64,000 bases of DNA from positions 1 through 64,000 of the forward strand of contig NZ_JAHKPU010000020.1 in NCBI RefSeq assembly GCF_018860505.1, in the 5' to 3' direction. Shown here one piece after another: positions 10,178 through 19,883 of this stretch; the stretch's first letter is position 1; every line of letters begins with the position of its first letter. The DNA is from Pacificibacter marinus (GTDB lineage: Bacteria > Pseudomonadota > Alphaproteobacteria > Rhodobacterales > Rhodobacteraceae). The notes below the pieces were generated by a model. It made no database searches, had not been told where the DNA came from, and was given only the letters and a program-made list of their open reading frames with translations. A program made the translations under genes and the position numbers.

Positions 10178-11038
10178 TCATTCTGCCGCCAAAGGTAATC
10201 GTCCCGCATCCAATTGCGTGATACGCCGCGCAGCCCCGCTGAGTCTTTGTTTAACGTCATCAAACGCGCTTAAGGGAATCAAAGTTTTCTCATCCATATA
10301 AAGCGAACGATCAATTTCAATTTGCACACAATGTTGGTGCTGTCTTGGCCGCCCATAATGCTGAGAAATATAAGCTCCTGCAAAAGGCACATTGCGTAGC
10401 ACTTCAAACCCTTCGGCGCGAAACGCGGCCTCGACCCCGTCAACCAAAGCGCTGCTCGCTGAGGCGCCATAACGATCCCCGATCACGATTTCGGGCCGCA
10501 CACCCTTTGGCGTTTTGACCTGTTTAAGTGCTTCACGCGGCATTGAATGGCAATCAACCAACAGCGCTTGACCGAAAAGGGTCTTGGTTTCACGCAAAAG
10601 CGTCTCAAGCATTAAGTGATATGGCTGCCACACTTGGGCGATGCGCACATCGGCCTCTGCGCGCGTAAGCTTGCCGCTGTAAATCGCGCGCCCTCCCGCC
10701 ACCACTCGGGGAATCACACCCAAGCCCGACAATACCCGCGCATTCAACCCGCGCCCGAAAACAGAATCAATCAATGCAGGGTCCAGCTCGTCACTTCTTC
10801 TGTTCAAATCGACCCAAGCCCTTGGATAGGTTGCATTTAAAAATATAGCGCCATAGCTGGGCGTGTCCGAAAAAAGCCGATCAACATAGGCATCTTCGGA
10901 CGACCTGAGCGTAAAAGGGTCTAAAATCGAGCGTTTCAACATGTCAGAGGGATATTCGCACCCACTGTGAGGCGAAGAAAACACAACGCATGACGTGCGC
11001 TTTTCAGGTCGGCATAGCCGATAAGGAACCTTGTTCAT
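10178..11038 (-). CDS. N-formylglutamate amidohydrolase family protein
   Basis: The 286-residue protein belongs to the family that removes formyl from N-formylglutamate at the end of histidine breakdown. Family motifs are SSPHSGCEYP (about residue 22), a DAYVDRLF segment, TYPRAWVDLNR, and VDCHSMP. No hut genes are nearby, so the substrate may differ. It converges on dinB with a 20-base gap. The first ATG fits the family length. Confidence 0.85.
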   Translation of the reverse strand: MNKVPYRLCRPEKRTSCVVFSSPHSGCEYPSDMLKRSILDPFTLRSSEDAYVDRLFSDTPSYGAIFLNATYPRAWVDLNRRSDELDPALIDSVFGRGLNARVLSGLGVIPRVVAGGRAIYSGKLTRAEADVRIAQVWQPYHLMLETLLRETKTLFGQALLVDCHSMPREALKQVKTPKGVRPEIVIGDRYGASASSALVDGVEAAFRAEGFEVLRNVPFAGAYISQHYGRPRQHQHCVQIEIDRSLYMDEKTLIPLSAFDDVKQRLSGAARRITQLDAGRLPLAAE

Positions 11039-11213
11039 GTCGTTGCCCTTTCACAGAAAACTATAGCTTTCGATTTTCCTTTCCAAAAGCCCTTGATCAA
11101 TGCTCCGACTCCTTTTATACGCCCTCGGACTGACGTGGGAGAGACCTACGCTTTGATTGCTAACACCCTTGTGGCCGGATCAATTAAAACGTAATACTCC
11201 CTTGGACGAAAAT

Positions 11214-11288
11214 GGGTGTATAGCTCAGTGGTAGAGCACTTCGTTGACATCGAAGGGGTCACAAGTTCGAACCTTGTTATACCCACCA
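11214..11288 (+). tRNA. tRNA-Val (GAC)
   Basis: Complete cloverleaf with encoded CCA. Acceptor stem GGGTGTA pairs with TATACCC (one G-T pair); D stem GCTC/GAGC; anticodon stem CTTCG/CGAAG with loop TTGACAT, giving anticodon GAC (11246-11248 region); T stem ACAAG/CTTGT around TTCGAAC. The discriminator is A, as expected for valine. Confidence 0.97.
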
Positions 11289-11347
11289 TCGTTCCGTTAG
11301 ATAGGTTTTAACTGGCGCACGCAGGCGCCGCGATAAGGAGACTGGAC

Positions 11348-11473
11348 ATGAAAGTTCGCAACTCACTCCGCTCGCTGAAAAGCCGGCACCGCGATTGTCG
11401 CATTGTGCGCCGTAAAGGTCGCGTTTATGTGATCAACAAAACGCAGCCACGCTTCAAAGCCCGTCAAGGCTAA
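11348..11473 (+). CDS. rpmJ: 50S ribosomal protein L36
   Basis: A 41-residue ribosomal protein starting [14 protein letters not shown] and ending [12 protein letters not shown]. This is the form without the zinc-binding cysteine set: only one cysteine (residue 17) remains, which is the usual alphaproteobacterial variant. It has an AAGGAG ribosome site and lies 59 bases after the tRNA, so the two may be co-transcribed. A strong terminator follows. Confidence 0.97.
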   Translation: MKVRNSLRSLKSRHRDCRIVRRKGRVYVINKTQPRFKARQG

Positions 11474-11496
11474 GAGCTTCAGCAGCTTACTAAATT

Positions 11497-11530
11497 AAAA
11501 GAGCCGTTCAGGAAACTGAACGGTTCTTTT
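11497..11530. terminator. Bidirectional terminator after rpmJ
   Basis: A 15-bp stem (AAAAGAGCCGTTCAG with CTGAACGGTTCTTTT, one G-T pair) and GAAA loop, followed by TTTTG on the plus strand and preceded by AAAA, so it can serve both rpmJ and the convergent MFS gene. Confidence 0.9.
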
Positions 11531-11564
11531 GTTTGAGTGGTCTCTATAAATATTTTCAACGGGC

Positions 11565-12728
11565 TCAGCCCCTGCGCAACCGTGCCAACCATAGATGAAT
11601 CACAGCCCCACAACCAAATGTTGTGGCCGCAAAAATGATCAACCCATTCAAACCAAAGGCATTGGTAAGCAGAATCAACAGCGGCGTGCCAACCATATTG
11701 CCAGCATTGCCCAACTGCGCCAGTGCCCCATTGGCAAGAGCTTGGTCCTGCGGTGCGACATTCAAAACCGGAATGGCCGAAAAGCTACCGGCTTGCGCAA
11801 GGCCTGTCGTCGCTAAAATCGCAATGCCAGCCCATTCCACGGGCACGCCAAAAGCCAAAGACAGTGTCATGGCCATCGATATACAAAAGCCCCCGATGAC
11901 AACAGGGATAGAGGTAAAACGCCGCACCAAAGCGATGCCCAAAGTCATTGAGACACACAGCGCAGACAAAGGCAAAATGCCGACCAACGCATGACGATGC
12001 TCTGGCGTAAAGAAATCGGGCATGACCGTGACCAGTGCCACAAATCCCGCTGCATAGAAAAACCAACCCGCCGCCGGTGCTACGATCCAAGGTGAAGTAT
12101 AGGCCGTGATATGGCGCGCCACGATGGCCCGCAACGTCAATGGATCGGGCGAGCGTGGGATGATGTGACTTGGCAGAAAAATCCACACAGCAAACGCGGC
12201 AACGACCATGCCCACGCCGTGGCACAAAAACAAAAAAGGCACCCCAAAGCGATCCACAAGCGAGGTCCCACCCCACGAGAACACAGCAAAGGACACAGCA
12301 AAAACTGTACTCCACGACGCCATCGTCACGGCACGATGACGCGGTTCCGTAACCTGCCCCAAAACTGTGGGAGCTGCGACAACAATCAAAAGATGTGAAA
12401 GACCCTCGAACAAACGACTGATCAAAAAGGGTGCAAAGCTTGGGATCGAGCTTTGATAAATCGACAAACCAGCGCCCAAACACAGCGCCGCAACCAGCGG
12501 CTTACGCGCGCCCACTCTCGCGACAAATGCGCCAGCAAATAGCCCGCAGACCAAGCCAACCGTTGAAACCAGCGAAACGAGAAACCCAAGCGTTGCTCCA
12601 TGTGACGAGAACGCCTCGCGAAAATAGGGAAATGTCACCGAAATTTTAGCGAATTGGCCTGCCGCCAAGACACCGCTAAGCCACAACACTATGACCAAAA
12701 TAAAGGGGGTTCGTTTTACTACTGCCAT
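11565..12728 (-). CDS. MFS transporter, substrate unknown
   Basis: A 387-residue major facilitator protein with about twelve membrane helices. The loop FVARVGARKPL after helix 2 is like the family's conserved G-x-x-x-D/R-x-x-G-R/K motif. Nothing in the sequence or the neighbours reveals the substrate. I chose the ATG at 12728, which puts the first helix directly at the N-terminus; a GTG at 12779 in frame would add 17 residues. A GGAGG lies about 13 bases upstream of the ATG. Confidence 0.85.
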   Translation of the reverse strand: MAVVKRTPFILVIVLWLSGVLAAGQFAKISVTFPYFREAFSSHGATLGFLVSLVSTVGLVCGLFAGAFVARVGARKPLVAALCLGAGLSIYQSSIPSFAPFLISRLFEGLSHLLIVVAAPTVLGQVTEPRHRAVTMASWSTVFAVSFAVFSWGGTSLVDRFGVPFLFLCHGVGMVVAAFAVWIFLPSHIIPRSPDPLTLRAIVARHITAYTSPWIVAPAAGWFFYAAGFVALVTVMPDFFTPEHRHALVGILPLSALCVSMTLGIALVRRFTSIPVVIGGFCISMAMTLSLAFGVPVEWAGIAILATTGLAQAGSFSAIPVLNVAPQDQALANGALAQLGNAGNMVGTPLLILLTNAFGLNGLIIFAATTFGCGAVIHLWLARLRRG

Positions 12729-12800
12729 AGGTGGAGTGATGCCCTCCGGACTGCTTCTTGGCAACCTCAATCCTTGCACTCCCTAAGGGTAAAAATGCAC

Positions 12801-14111
12801 TCAGACCTTAGGCGTCAACGGCAACACATCAGTCGGTTGCACAGCCGGGGTGTCTGCAGCCAGTTCCTCGAAATCAAAATGATCCAGTCTGTGCGCACGC
12901 TTGCCAGCTTTGTCTGCCGAAATCTTGATGTCTTCGATGTCTTTTGCCGCCTGACCAAAATGGCGATCCAAATTGCCCACACGAGTGCCAAGCCGATCCA
13001 CATCGCCCGCCAAAAGCGCCAGCTCTTTACGGATAGACCCTGCCTGTTCACGCATCCGCGCATCTTTTAGAATCGCGCGCATCGTGTGCAACGTCGCCAT
13101 GCAGGTGGTGGGTGACACAATCCAAACACGTTTATCAAACCCCTCACGTACCAGCTCGGGAAAATTGGCATGCAACTCAGCATACACAGCCTCAGAAGGC
13201 AAAAACATCAAGGCACCGCCAGCAGTTTCGCCCTCAATGATATACTTGGTTGAAATATCATTGACGTGCTTTTTCACAGCTGTGCGCATCATCTTGGCCG
13301 CTTCATTCACTTCCCATTGGGTGCCTGCGCGCCGTAGGGCCTCATAGGCCTCAAGCGGGAACTTGCTATCGACAACAATCGATCCTGGAGGATTGGGCAA
13401 ATGAATCAAACAGTCCGCACGTCTGCCGTTCGACAGTGTCGCTTGCAGAGTATAGCTGTCTTTTGGCAGAGCTTTGCCAACGATATCGTTAAGCTGGATT
13501 TCTCCAAACGCGCCACGTGTTTGCTTGTTCGACAAAATATCTTGCAGCGACAACACATTGCCCGACAGCTTTTCAATATTAGCCTGCGCTTTGTCGATGG
13601 TCTGCAAGCGCTCTTGCAACTCGCCCAGCGAACTCGCCGTATGCTTGGCGCTGCCCATAAGGCTTTGCCCCATTTTCTCTTGCATTTCGGTCATAGCGTT
13701 GTTAGTGCGCATCTGCATTTGCGATAGGTTCTCTTGCAGCTTGAGTTGCTGCGCGGCCATATTATCCGACATCTGCTGCTGCATCTTCGCGAGGTTCTCC
13801 CCCGTGCGCTGCTGCGAGGCCGACAGGTTTTCATGCAGATTCAGCTGCACTTCACCAAGGCGCTGTTCCATCAAATTGGTCAGCTGGTTCTGCGCAATGG
13901 CTTGCGTTTGTGCCACGCTGTTAAGACTACCGCTCAAGTGATCTTGGCTCGACGAGAGTTGCTCAACGCGGTGCCCGAGCATGGACATTTGCGCCATAGA
14001 TTTCGACGTGCTGCGCAACACAGACCACAGCATTAACAAGATGATCACGAAGACCACCACGCCGCCAATCAGCGCATAGATCTGTATTTGGGGATCGTCT
14101 AAAATCATCAT
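12801..14111 (-). CDS. rmuC: RmuC family DNA recombination protein
   Basis: The 436-residue protein has an N-terminal membrane helix (about residues 10-32), a long coiled coil rich in Q, L and M (about 40-190), and a C-terminal RmuC nuclease-like domain (SNGRRADCLIHLPNP, VDSKFPLEAYE, VWIVSPTT). In E. coli, RmuC limits inversions at short inverted repeats; the mechanism is uncertain. It overlaps the mutL stop by 4 bases (ATGA), so the two are translationally coupled. Confidence 0.93.
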   Translation of the reverse strand: MMILDDPQIQIYALIGGVVVFVIILLMLWSVLRSTSKSMAQMSMLGHRVEQLSSSQDHLSGSLNSVAQTQAIAQNQLTNLMEQRLGEVQLNLHENLSASQQRTGENLAKMQQQMSDNMAAQQLKLQENLSQMQMRTNNAMTEMQEKMGQSLMGSAKHTASSLGELQERLQTIDKAQANIEKLSGNVLSLQDILSNKQTRGAFGEIQLNDIVGKALPKDSYTLQATLSNGRRADCLIHLPNPPGSIVVDSKFPLEAYEALRRAGTQWEVNEAAKMMRTAVKKHVNDISTKYIIEGETAGGALMFLPSEAVYAELHANFPELVREGFDKRVWIVSPTTCMATLHTMRAILKDARMREQAGSIRKELALLAGDVDRLGTRVGNLDRHFGQAAKDIEDIKISADKAGKRAHRLDHFDFEELAADTPAVQPTDVLPLTPKV

Positions 14112-16036
14112 GTGCGTCCAAACAAACGTTCAATATCGGAGAGCTTTAGCTCCACATAGGTCGGGCGACCATGATTGCACTGCCCCGAATGGGGTGTTGA
14201 TTCCATCTCACGTAACAGCGCGTTCATTTCTTCGCCGCGCATCCAACGCCCTGAGCGAATGGACCCGTGGCAGGCAACGCGTGACAACACCGCCTCGATG
14301 CGAGCTTGCACGGTATGACTGTCACCAAGGTCTGCCAATTCATCCAATATATCCGAAATCATCGCTGAAGCATCGACACGGCCTAAGATGGCAGGCGTTT
14401 CGCGCACAGCAATAGTTCCCGCGCCAAAGGCCTCGATCACCAGACCAAGTCCAGCCAAATCATCCGCCAAATCAAGCAGTGTTTGAGCATCATTTACGCC
14501 CAACTCAATCACTTCAGGAATCAGCAGCGCTTGCGATGCGACACCGTTTTCGGCCATCAGTTTCTTGAGTTTCTCATAGACCAGCCGCTCATGGGCGGCA
14601 TGTTGATCGACAATCACGATACCTGTTTCGGTTTGCGCGATGATGTAGTTTTCATGCACCTGAGCCCGCGCGGCGCCCAATGGCAGTTTTTCAGCAGCGG
14701 GCTGACGTGCCACCTCTTCAACCCGTGCAGACGGCATGGCCACTTCAGCAAAACCAGGGACATCAGCACGCTCGGGCGCTTGCCACTCATAGCTGCTTTG
14801 AACACTGTCAGCGGATGGGCGCGGCGGCATTGTATAACCAGAGGATTCACGTCGATCCATTTGATAAATGCGCGGTGCAGCATCATCGGCTTGAAGATGA
14901 TTTTGACGACCCAAGAATGATGTTTCTGGCTGCATAGCTTTCAACGTATCTTGTGCAACTGTCGTCGAGGCACGGTGCCCTGCGGCGGCCAGAGCGTTCC
15001 GCAGACCAGATACGATCAAACTGCGCGCCTCGGCAGGTTCACGAAATCGGACTTCAGATTTGGCTGGGTGCACATTCACATCCACACGGTGCGGATCTAC
15101 GTCGATAAACAGGCAAGCAGCGGGATGACGGTCGCGACTGAGATAGTCAAAATAAGCGGCACGCAAGGCCCCAAGCAAAAGCCGATCTTGCACGGGGCGC
15201 CCGTTGACGAACAAGAACTGCGCCACAGAAGAGCCACGCGAATAGGTTGGCAAAGCGGCATAGCCCGTCAGATGTAGACCCTCGCGTTCTGCATCAATCG
15301 CCAACGCGTTTTCAGCGAACTCTTTACCCAAGACTGTCGCCAGTCGACCGTGCAGCGCATCGAACATATCACCCGTTTGCGGATCAGCGCGAAACGTCAC
15401 GCGACCTTCGCCTCCGCCCGACACATCACGTAACACAAAGCCCACAAACGGTTCGGCCATCGCCAGACGTTTGACCACATCGGAAATAGCTTTGGCTTCG
15501 GCGCGGTCTGTGCGCAGAAATTTCAGCCGTGCAGGCGTAGCGAAAAACAGATCACGCAGCTCAACAACAGTGCCCTTTGTTAAGGCGGCAGGCTTGATTG
15601 GATCAAAGCGTCCACCCGAAATGGACAAAGAAACGCCGTCATGACCCTCGGCCCGTGACGTGATTTTCAAACGCCCAACAGCACCAAGCGATGGCAACGC
15701 CTCGCCCCGAAAACCAAAGGTGTGAATGTTCAACAGGTCTGTGCCGTCAATCTTGGATGTCGCATGACGTGACAGCGCAAGCGGCAAATCATCGGCGGTC
15801 ATACCACAGCCATCATCAGTTACGCGGATCAAAGTCTTGCCACCATCGGCATAATCAACAGTGATACGGTGCGCACCTGCATCGATAGCGTTTTCAACCA
15901 GTTCTTTCACCGCAGAAGCGGGGCGTTCAACCACCTCGCCAGCAGCAATCCGATTGATCGCGCCCTCATCCAATTGACGGATAACAGGGCGCGATTCTGG
16001 CCCAGATTGGCCTATATTGAGGTCAGGAGAATTCAT
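14108..16036 (-). CDS. mutL: DNA mismatch repair protein MutL
   Basis: Links mismatch recognition by MutS to strand removal. The 642-residue protein has the GHKL ATPase motifs (INRIAAGEVVERP, ELVENAIDAGA, DDGCGM, GFRGEALPS) and a C-terminal dimer domain. The endonuclease metal motif DQHAAHERLVYE is present, together with the C-terminal QCNHGRPT motif, so this MutL should nick DNA itself, fitting a group without MutH. The start is an ATG at the family N-terminus. Confidence 0.97.
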   Translation of the reverse strand: MNSPDLNIGQSGPESRPVIRQLDEGAINRIAAGEVVERPASAVKELVENAIDAGAHRITVDYADGGKTLIRVTDDGCGMTADDLPLALSRHATSKIDGTDLLNIHTFGFRGEALPSLGAVGRLKITSRAEGHDGVSLSISGGRFDPIKPAALTKGTVVELRDLFFATPARLKFLRTDRAEAKAISDVVKRLAMAEPFVGFVLRDVSGGGEGRVTFRADPQTGDMFDALHGRLATVLGKEFAENALAIDAEREGLHLTGYAALPTYSRGSSVAQFLFVNGRPVQDRLLLGALRAAYFDYLSRDRHPAACLFIDVDPHRVDVNVHPAKSEVRFREPAEARSLIVSGLRNALAAAGHRASTTVAQDTLKAMQPETSFLGRQNHLQADDAAPRIYQMDRRESSGYTMPPRPSADSVQSSYEWQAPERADVPGFAEVAMPSARVEEVARQPAAEKLPLGAARAQVHENYIIAQTETGIVIVDQHAAHERLVYEKLKKLMAENGVASQALLIPEVIELGVNDAQTLLDLADDLAGLGLVIEAFGAGTIAVRETPAILGRVDASAMISDILDELADLGDSHTVQARIEAVLSRVACHGSIRSGRWMRGEEMNALLREMESTPHSGQCNHGRPTYVELKLSDIERLFGRT

Positions 16037-16081
16037 AGCACTAGAAATAGCATGAGGCCTCCCGATTCGGCCATGTTCAAA

Positions 16082-17401
16082 TCAATCAGATTTTAGATCA
16101 TCCGGTTGACCAACAACGACAAAGGTTAGCTCTTCGGGCTTGTACAATTCACGCACAACGCGGTTGAGATCACCCAGCGTCACTGCATTCACCAAGTCAT
16201 TGCGATGCACAATGTAATCGCGTTCCAGCCCTGACATTTGCATCCCAACCAAGATACTGGCAATCGGCGCATTCCCATCAAACCGCAAAGCGTAAGCCCC
16301 CGTCAAATAGGTTTTGGCTTCTTCAAGTTCCGCTGCACTGATGCCATCATCAATGAGTTTGCGCCATTCGTCTTTCACCACGTCAATAGCCTGCGCAGTC
16401 ACGGCATTGCCCGATGAAAACTGCCCCAAGACCACCTCGGATTGATTGTAGGACACAAGGTAAGATCCGATGCCATAAGTCAGTCCGCGCTTTTCGCGCA
16501 CCTCTTGCATCAAGCGCGATTCGCGTGTGCCACCGATGATTTCGTTGGCGATATAAGCAGGGATAAAATCAGGATCGTCGCGTTTGATACCAGAGTGGCC
16601 AAACATCACAACAGATTGAGGTGAGTCAAACGGAACCACGGTCACGCCCCCCGTGAGTGCAGGTGCGACGTAAGGGGGAAGTTCTGGGCCAGATTGCGGC
16701 AAATCTCCTAGCAAGCCATCCAAGAGTTCAGCCAGTTCTGGCCCTGTGATGTCGCCCACGGCTGAGACATACAGGCGATCTTTGACCAAGGCACGGGTGC
16801 GCGCCGTCGACATATCTTCAGGCGTCAGGCCTGAAACTGTTTCAATCGTGCCACTTGGTGAGCTGCCATAAGGATGATCGCCAAAAGCGAGCGCGTTCAA
16901 TGTCGAAGAGGCAATGTTTCTTGGCGACGTTGTATTGGACTCGATGTTCGACAACACTTGCCCACGCACACGATCCACCGCCGCTGGATCAAAGCGCGGC
17001 TCCATAATAGCCGTGCGCAACAAGGCCACGGCCTCATCGCGGTTTTCGGTCAAAAAGCGTGCTGAAATCGAGACCGAATCTGTATTGGCATCGAAATCAA
17101 ATCGCGCAGCCAAACTGTCGCGCGCCTTGGCAAAACCTTGCGCATCAAGATCGGCGGCGCCTTCTTCCAAGGTCGCCATCATCAAATTGATCTCGCCGCG
17201 CTTACCAGCACGATCCAACGTTGTACCGCCTTGGAAGCGCAGTTCAAGAGCTGTAAATGGAATCGAATGCTCTTCCACCAGCCATGCGGTTATGCCACCC
17301 TCAGTGGTAATTTCTTGAACATCGATTTGAGAAAATGCAGGTGATATCGCGCCAGAGATAGCCAATACGGCCCCCGCGATCACAGAAATAAAAGGCTTCA
17401 T
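16082..17401 (-). CDS. M16 family peptidase subunit lacking the zinc motif
   Basis: A 439-residue exported M16 protein (signal peptide about residues 1-24). Where active members have HxxEH it reads INLMMATLEEG, so it lacks the zinc ligands and should be catalytically inactive. It retains the C-terminal KRGLTYGIGSYL segment that holds the substrate-binding Arg/Tyr pair in two-subunit M16 enzymes. It overlaps the preceding active subunit by 4 bases, so the two probably form a heterodimer like mitochondrial processing peptidase or Sphingomonas SPH2681/2682. Confidence 0.9.
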   Translation of the reverse strand: MKPFISVIAGAVLAISGAISPAFSQIDVQEITTEGGITAWLVEEHSIPFTALELRFQGGTTLDRAGKRGEINLMMATLEEGAADLDAQGFAKARDSLAARFDFDANTDSVSISARFLTENRDEAVALLRTAIMEPRFDPAAVDRVRGQVLSNIESNTTSPRNIASSTLNALAFGDHPYGSSPSGTIETVSGLTPEDMSTARTRALVKDRLYVSAVGDITGPELAELLDGLLGDLPQSGPELPPYVAPALTGGVTVVPFDSPQSVVMFGHSGIKRDDPDFIPAYIANEIIGGTRESRLMQEVREKRGLTYGIGSYLVSYNQSEVVLGQFSSGNAVTAQAIDVVKDEWRKLIDDGISAAELEEAKTYLTGAYALRFDGNAPIASILVGMQMSGLERDYIVHRNDLVNAVTLGDLNRVVRELYKPEELTFVVVGQPDDLKSD

Positions 17402-18747
17402 TGTACAGTGTCCTCTTGCATGTCGTCTGATGCAATCTCAGGCATCAAAAATCCTGTCACAGCGTTGGATTTGTTGAAAACGCGTCTGGCCGCAGCCATG
17501 ACATCTTCGGGGGTGACAGCATCCAGCACCTCTGGCCACGCCTTTACGTCTTCAATATTTAAACCAATGGTCAGGTCCTGTCCGTACCCACGCGCAAGGC
17601 TTTCGATATTGTCCTGCTCATAAATCAGCGAGGCACGCAGTTGGGTTTTAAGGCGGTCAAACTGTTCTAAATCGACACCTTCCTCCAAGAATCTCGTGAT
17701 TGTTGCATCCAATGCGATCTCGGCCTCTTCCAAAGACACACCAGGAACAGGTGCAATAACCAATCCGAAACTGCCTAAGTCGACCGATGTCCCGTTGTAA
17801 AACGCAGAGACATAAATCGCTTTCGGATCTTCAAACATCAAGGCTTGCCCAAGGTACGAGGTGGCCCCATCGCCCCCCAACAAGCTGGCCAAAAACTCAA
17901 GCGCTGCGGCCTCGGACTGATCGCCTGGATTACGCTCTGTCGCGATATAGCTGCGCGTGACATAGGGTTGCGAAACACGGGCGTCGCGCATGGTCATACG
18001 GCGCTCAGCCAACTGTGGTGGTTCTGTTGGGCGCACACGGTCCTGCAAGCCGACAGTCGGCTCTATCGGGCCATAATAGGTTTCTGCGAGGGCCTTCACC
18101 TCATCAGGATCCACATCCCCAGCGACAACCAAAATCGCATTATTTGGTGCGTAGTATTGGCGGTAGAACGCGAAGGCATCTTCACGGTTGAGCTGTTCGA
18201 TTTCATGACGCCAGCCAATAATTGGGATACTGTAGCCGTGATTTAGGAACTGTGCTGCACGCATTTGTTCACGAAACAAAGCGTCTGGGTCACTGTCTGT
18301 GCGTTGATTGCGCTCTGCAAGCACCACATTGCGTTCTGTCGCGACATCGTCTTCGGTCATTTGCAAACCGCGCATACGATCCGCTTCCATTTCCATCATC
18401 AACGGCAATCTGTCTGCTGCAACACGCTGATAATAAGCGGTGTAATCCCAGCTTGTGAAAGCATTATCAGAACCGCCATTGCGGGTGACTGTGGCTGATA
18501 ATTCGCCAGCCTCCATTTTGTCCGTGCCCTTGAACATCAAGTGTTCAAGGAAATGCGCGATCCCACTTTTGCCCGGCACCTCGTCAGCTGCGCCCACTTT
18601 GTACCAAACAGTTTGCACCACGACGGGGGCGCGGTGATCTTCGACGACGACAACTTGCATGCCATTGTCGAGCGAAAAGCTGGAAATATCTGCCGCAGCA
18701 ACCGGCAATGCCAAGCTCATAAAAAAAGCACTTAGAAGAGTTTTCAT
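17398..18747 (-). CDS. M16 family zinc peptidase, active subunit
   Basis: A 449-residue protein with a signal peptide (about residues 1-18, ending AAA) and the inverted zinc motif HFLEHLMFKGT near residue 60, followed by the distal glutamate region ATVTRNGGSDNAFTS. It should cleave peptides in the periplasm. The ATG at 18747 has an AAGGTGA ribosome site; a start six codons earlier is less likely. It is coupled to the inactive partner downstream. Confidence 0.93.
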   Translation of the reverse strand: MKTLLSAFFMSLALPVAAADISSFSLDNGMQVVVVEDHRAPVVVQTVWYKVGAADEVPGKSGIAHFLEHLMFKGTDKMEAGELSATVTRNGGSDNAFTSWDYTAYYQRVAADRLPLMMEMEADRMRGLQMTEDDVATERNVVLAERNQRTDSDPDALFREQMRAAQFLNHGYSIPIIGWRHEIEQLNREDAFAFYRQYYAPNNAILVVAGDVDPDEVKALAETYYGPIEPTVGLQDRVRPTEPPQLAERRMTMRDARVSQPYVTRSYIATERNPGDQSEAAALEFLASLLGGDGATSYLGQALMFEDPKAIYVSAFYNGTSVDLGSFGLVIAPVPGVSLEEAEIALDATITRFLEEGVDLEQFDRLKTQLRASLIYEQDNIESLARGYGQDLTIGLNIEDVKAWPEVLDAVTPEDVMAAARRVFNKSNAVTGFLMPEIASDDMQEDTVQ

Positions 18748-18834
18748 GCGTTCACCTTCAAACAACGTTCACGCCTATAGTTGACCTCTCTCTAAGCTGA
18801 GGACAAGCGCAGTTGACGGTTAAGTGAACAGTGT

Positions 18835-19338
18835 TTAGCTCTTAGGGGGCGCAGATGGTACAAGCACACCAAGCGCACGCAAACGCTCCAGCTCGACCCA
18901 AGGATCAAGCGCTAGACGGCGATAGGCGCGCTCATACTTGTTTTTGACCCAAGGAAACGAAGGACTTGCCGTTTTCAACTTGCGAAAGCGCGCATCGGAC
19001 GCCGCCAAATCGCTGCGAATGCTTTGGTCAACGCCATAGCGCGACGCATAGGTCACAATATCACCATCAACACCCGTGGCCGTTGAGGCCCGTCCGCCCA
19101 AGGCCACAATCGCATCGGCTTTCGGAGATGCGTCCGTCAGATTTGTCCCACCCAAAGTTGGCGTAGGCAGCGCAGCAAAGTCTTGCGGTGATTCCAGCGG
19201 CTTTACGGGTGTGATCGAGAACTCATCTGGACCTGTCCCCACAGCGGCAGGCGCAATCGTAGACTTGGATGCACAGGCCGTTCCGGCGATCAAAATCACC
19301 GAACACATAACCATTTTAATGCTCTTTGCGTACAACAT
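18835..19338 (-). CDS. DUF3035 lipoprotein-like protein
   Basis: A 167-residue protein of unknown function. The N-terminus looks like a lipoprotein signal (hydrophobic MVMCSVILIAGTAC), although the residues before the cysteine (G-T-A) are not a textbook lipobox. The family core GPDEFSITPVKPLESPQDF follows. The ATG at 19338 has GGAGAG 8 bases upstream. It is directly downstream of lspA, the enzyme that would process it; this order is common in Rhodobacterales. Confidence 0.8.
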   Translation of the reverse strand: MLYAKSIKMVMCSVILIAGTACASKSTIAPAAVGTGPDEFSITPVKPLESPQDFAALPTPTLGGTNLTDASPKADAIVALGGRASTATGVDGDIVTYASRYGVDQSIRSDLAASDARFRKLKTASPSFPWVKNKYERAYRRLALDPWVELERLRALGVLVPSAPPKS

Positions 19339-19391
19339 ATGTTCTCTCCGCCTCATCGTCTGAACGTTTCTAACGCAACCACGCGATAAGG

Positions 19392-19865
19392 TCACGCACG
19401 CTTTTGCGTGTCACCTGTGAAAAGAATAAGCCCAAAGGCTCCTGCGAAAATCGTAATGTCCGCGACGTTAAAAGAATATGGGTTCGCAAAGCCGCAGCAT
19501 GACATGTTCAAAAAGTCCGCAACAGCGCCGTATAGCACACGATCAATCGCATTCCCCAAGGCCCCGCCAACCAAAAGCCCCGCGCTGAGGTTGCCGATAT
19601 AGCCAAAATTTTCGCGCCGCACCCAGGTCAAAACCCAAAGAGACATGACAATCGCCAAGGCGACCCACCCCCACCGCAACATCGCCGCGTATTGGGAAAA
19701 CAGGCCAAAATTGATTCCGGTGTTCCACGCCATGCGGAACACCAAAAAGGGCGAGAACACATCTATTTCACCAACAGAGCGCAGATTAAGCGCATGCACC
19801 ACGACCCATTTGGAAAGCTGGTCAATCACAAAAGTGATCAGAGCCGTCAAAGCCGTGATACGCAT
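19392..19865 (-). CDS. lspA: Lipoprotein signal peptidase (signal peptidase II)
   Basis: Inner-membrane aspartyl protease that cleaves the signal peptide from diacylated prolipoproteins. The 157-residue protein has four membrane helices. The catalytic aspartates are visible in GGALGNAIDRVLYG and VADFLN near residues 110-130. An ATG at 19865 with AGGA upstream is preferred to a TTG two codons earlier. It follows purH by 18 bases on the same strand. Confidence 0.96.
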   Translation of the reverse strand: MRITALTALITFVIDQLSKWVVVHALNLRSVGEIDVFSPFLVFRMAWNTGINFGLFSQYAAMLRWGWVALAIVMSLWVLTWVRRENFGYIGNLSAGLLVGGALGNAIDRVLYGAVADFLNMSCCGFANPYSFNVADITIFAGAFGLILFTGDTQKRA

Positions 19866-19883
19866 GTTCAATCCTAACCTTGT

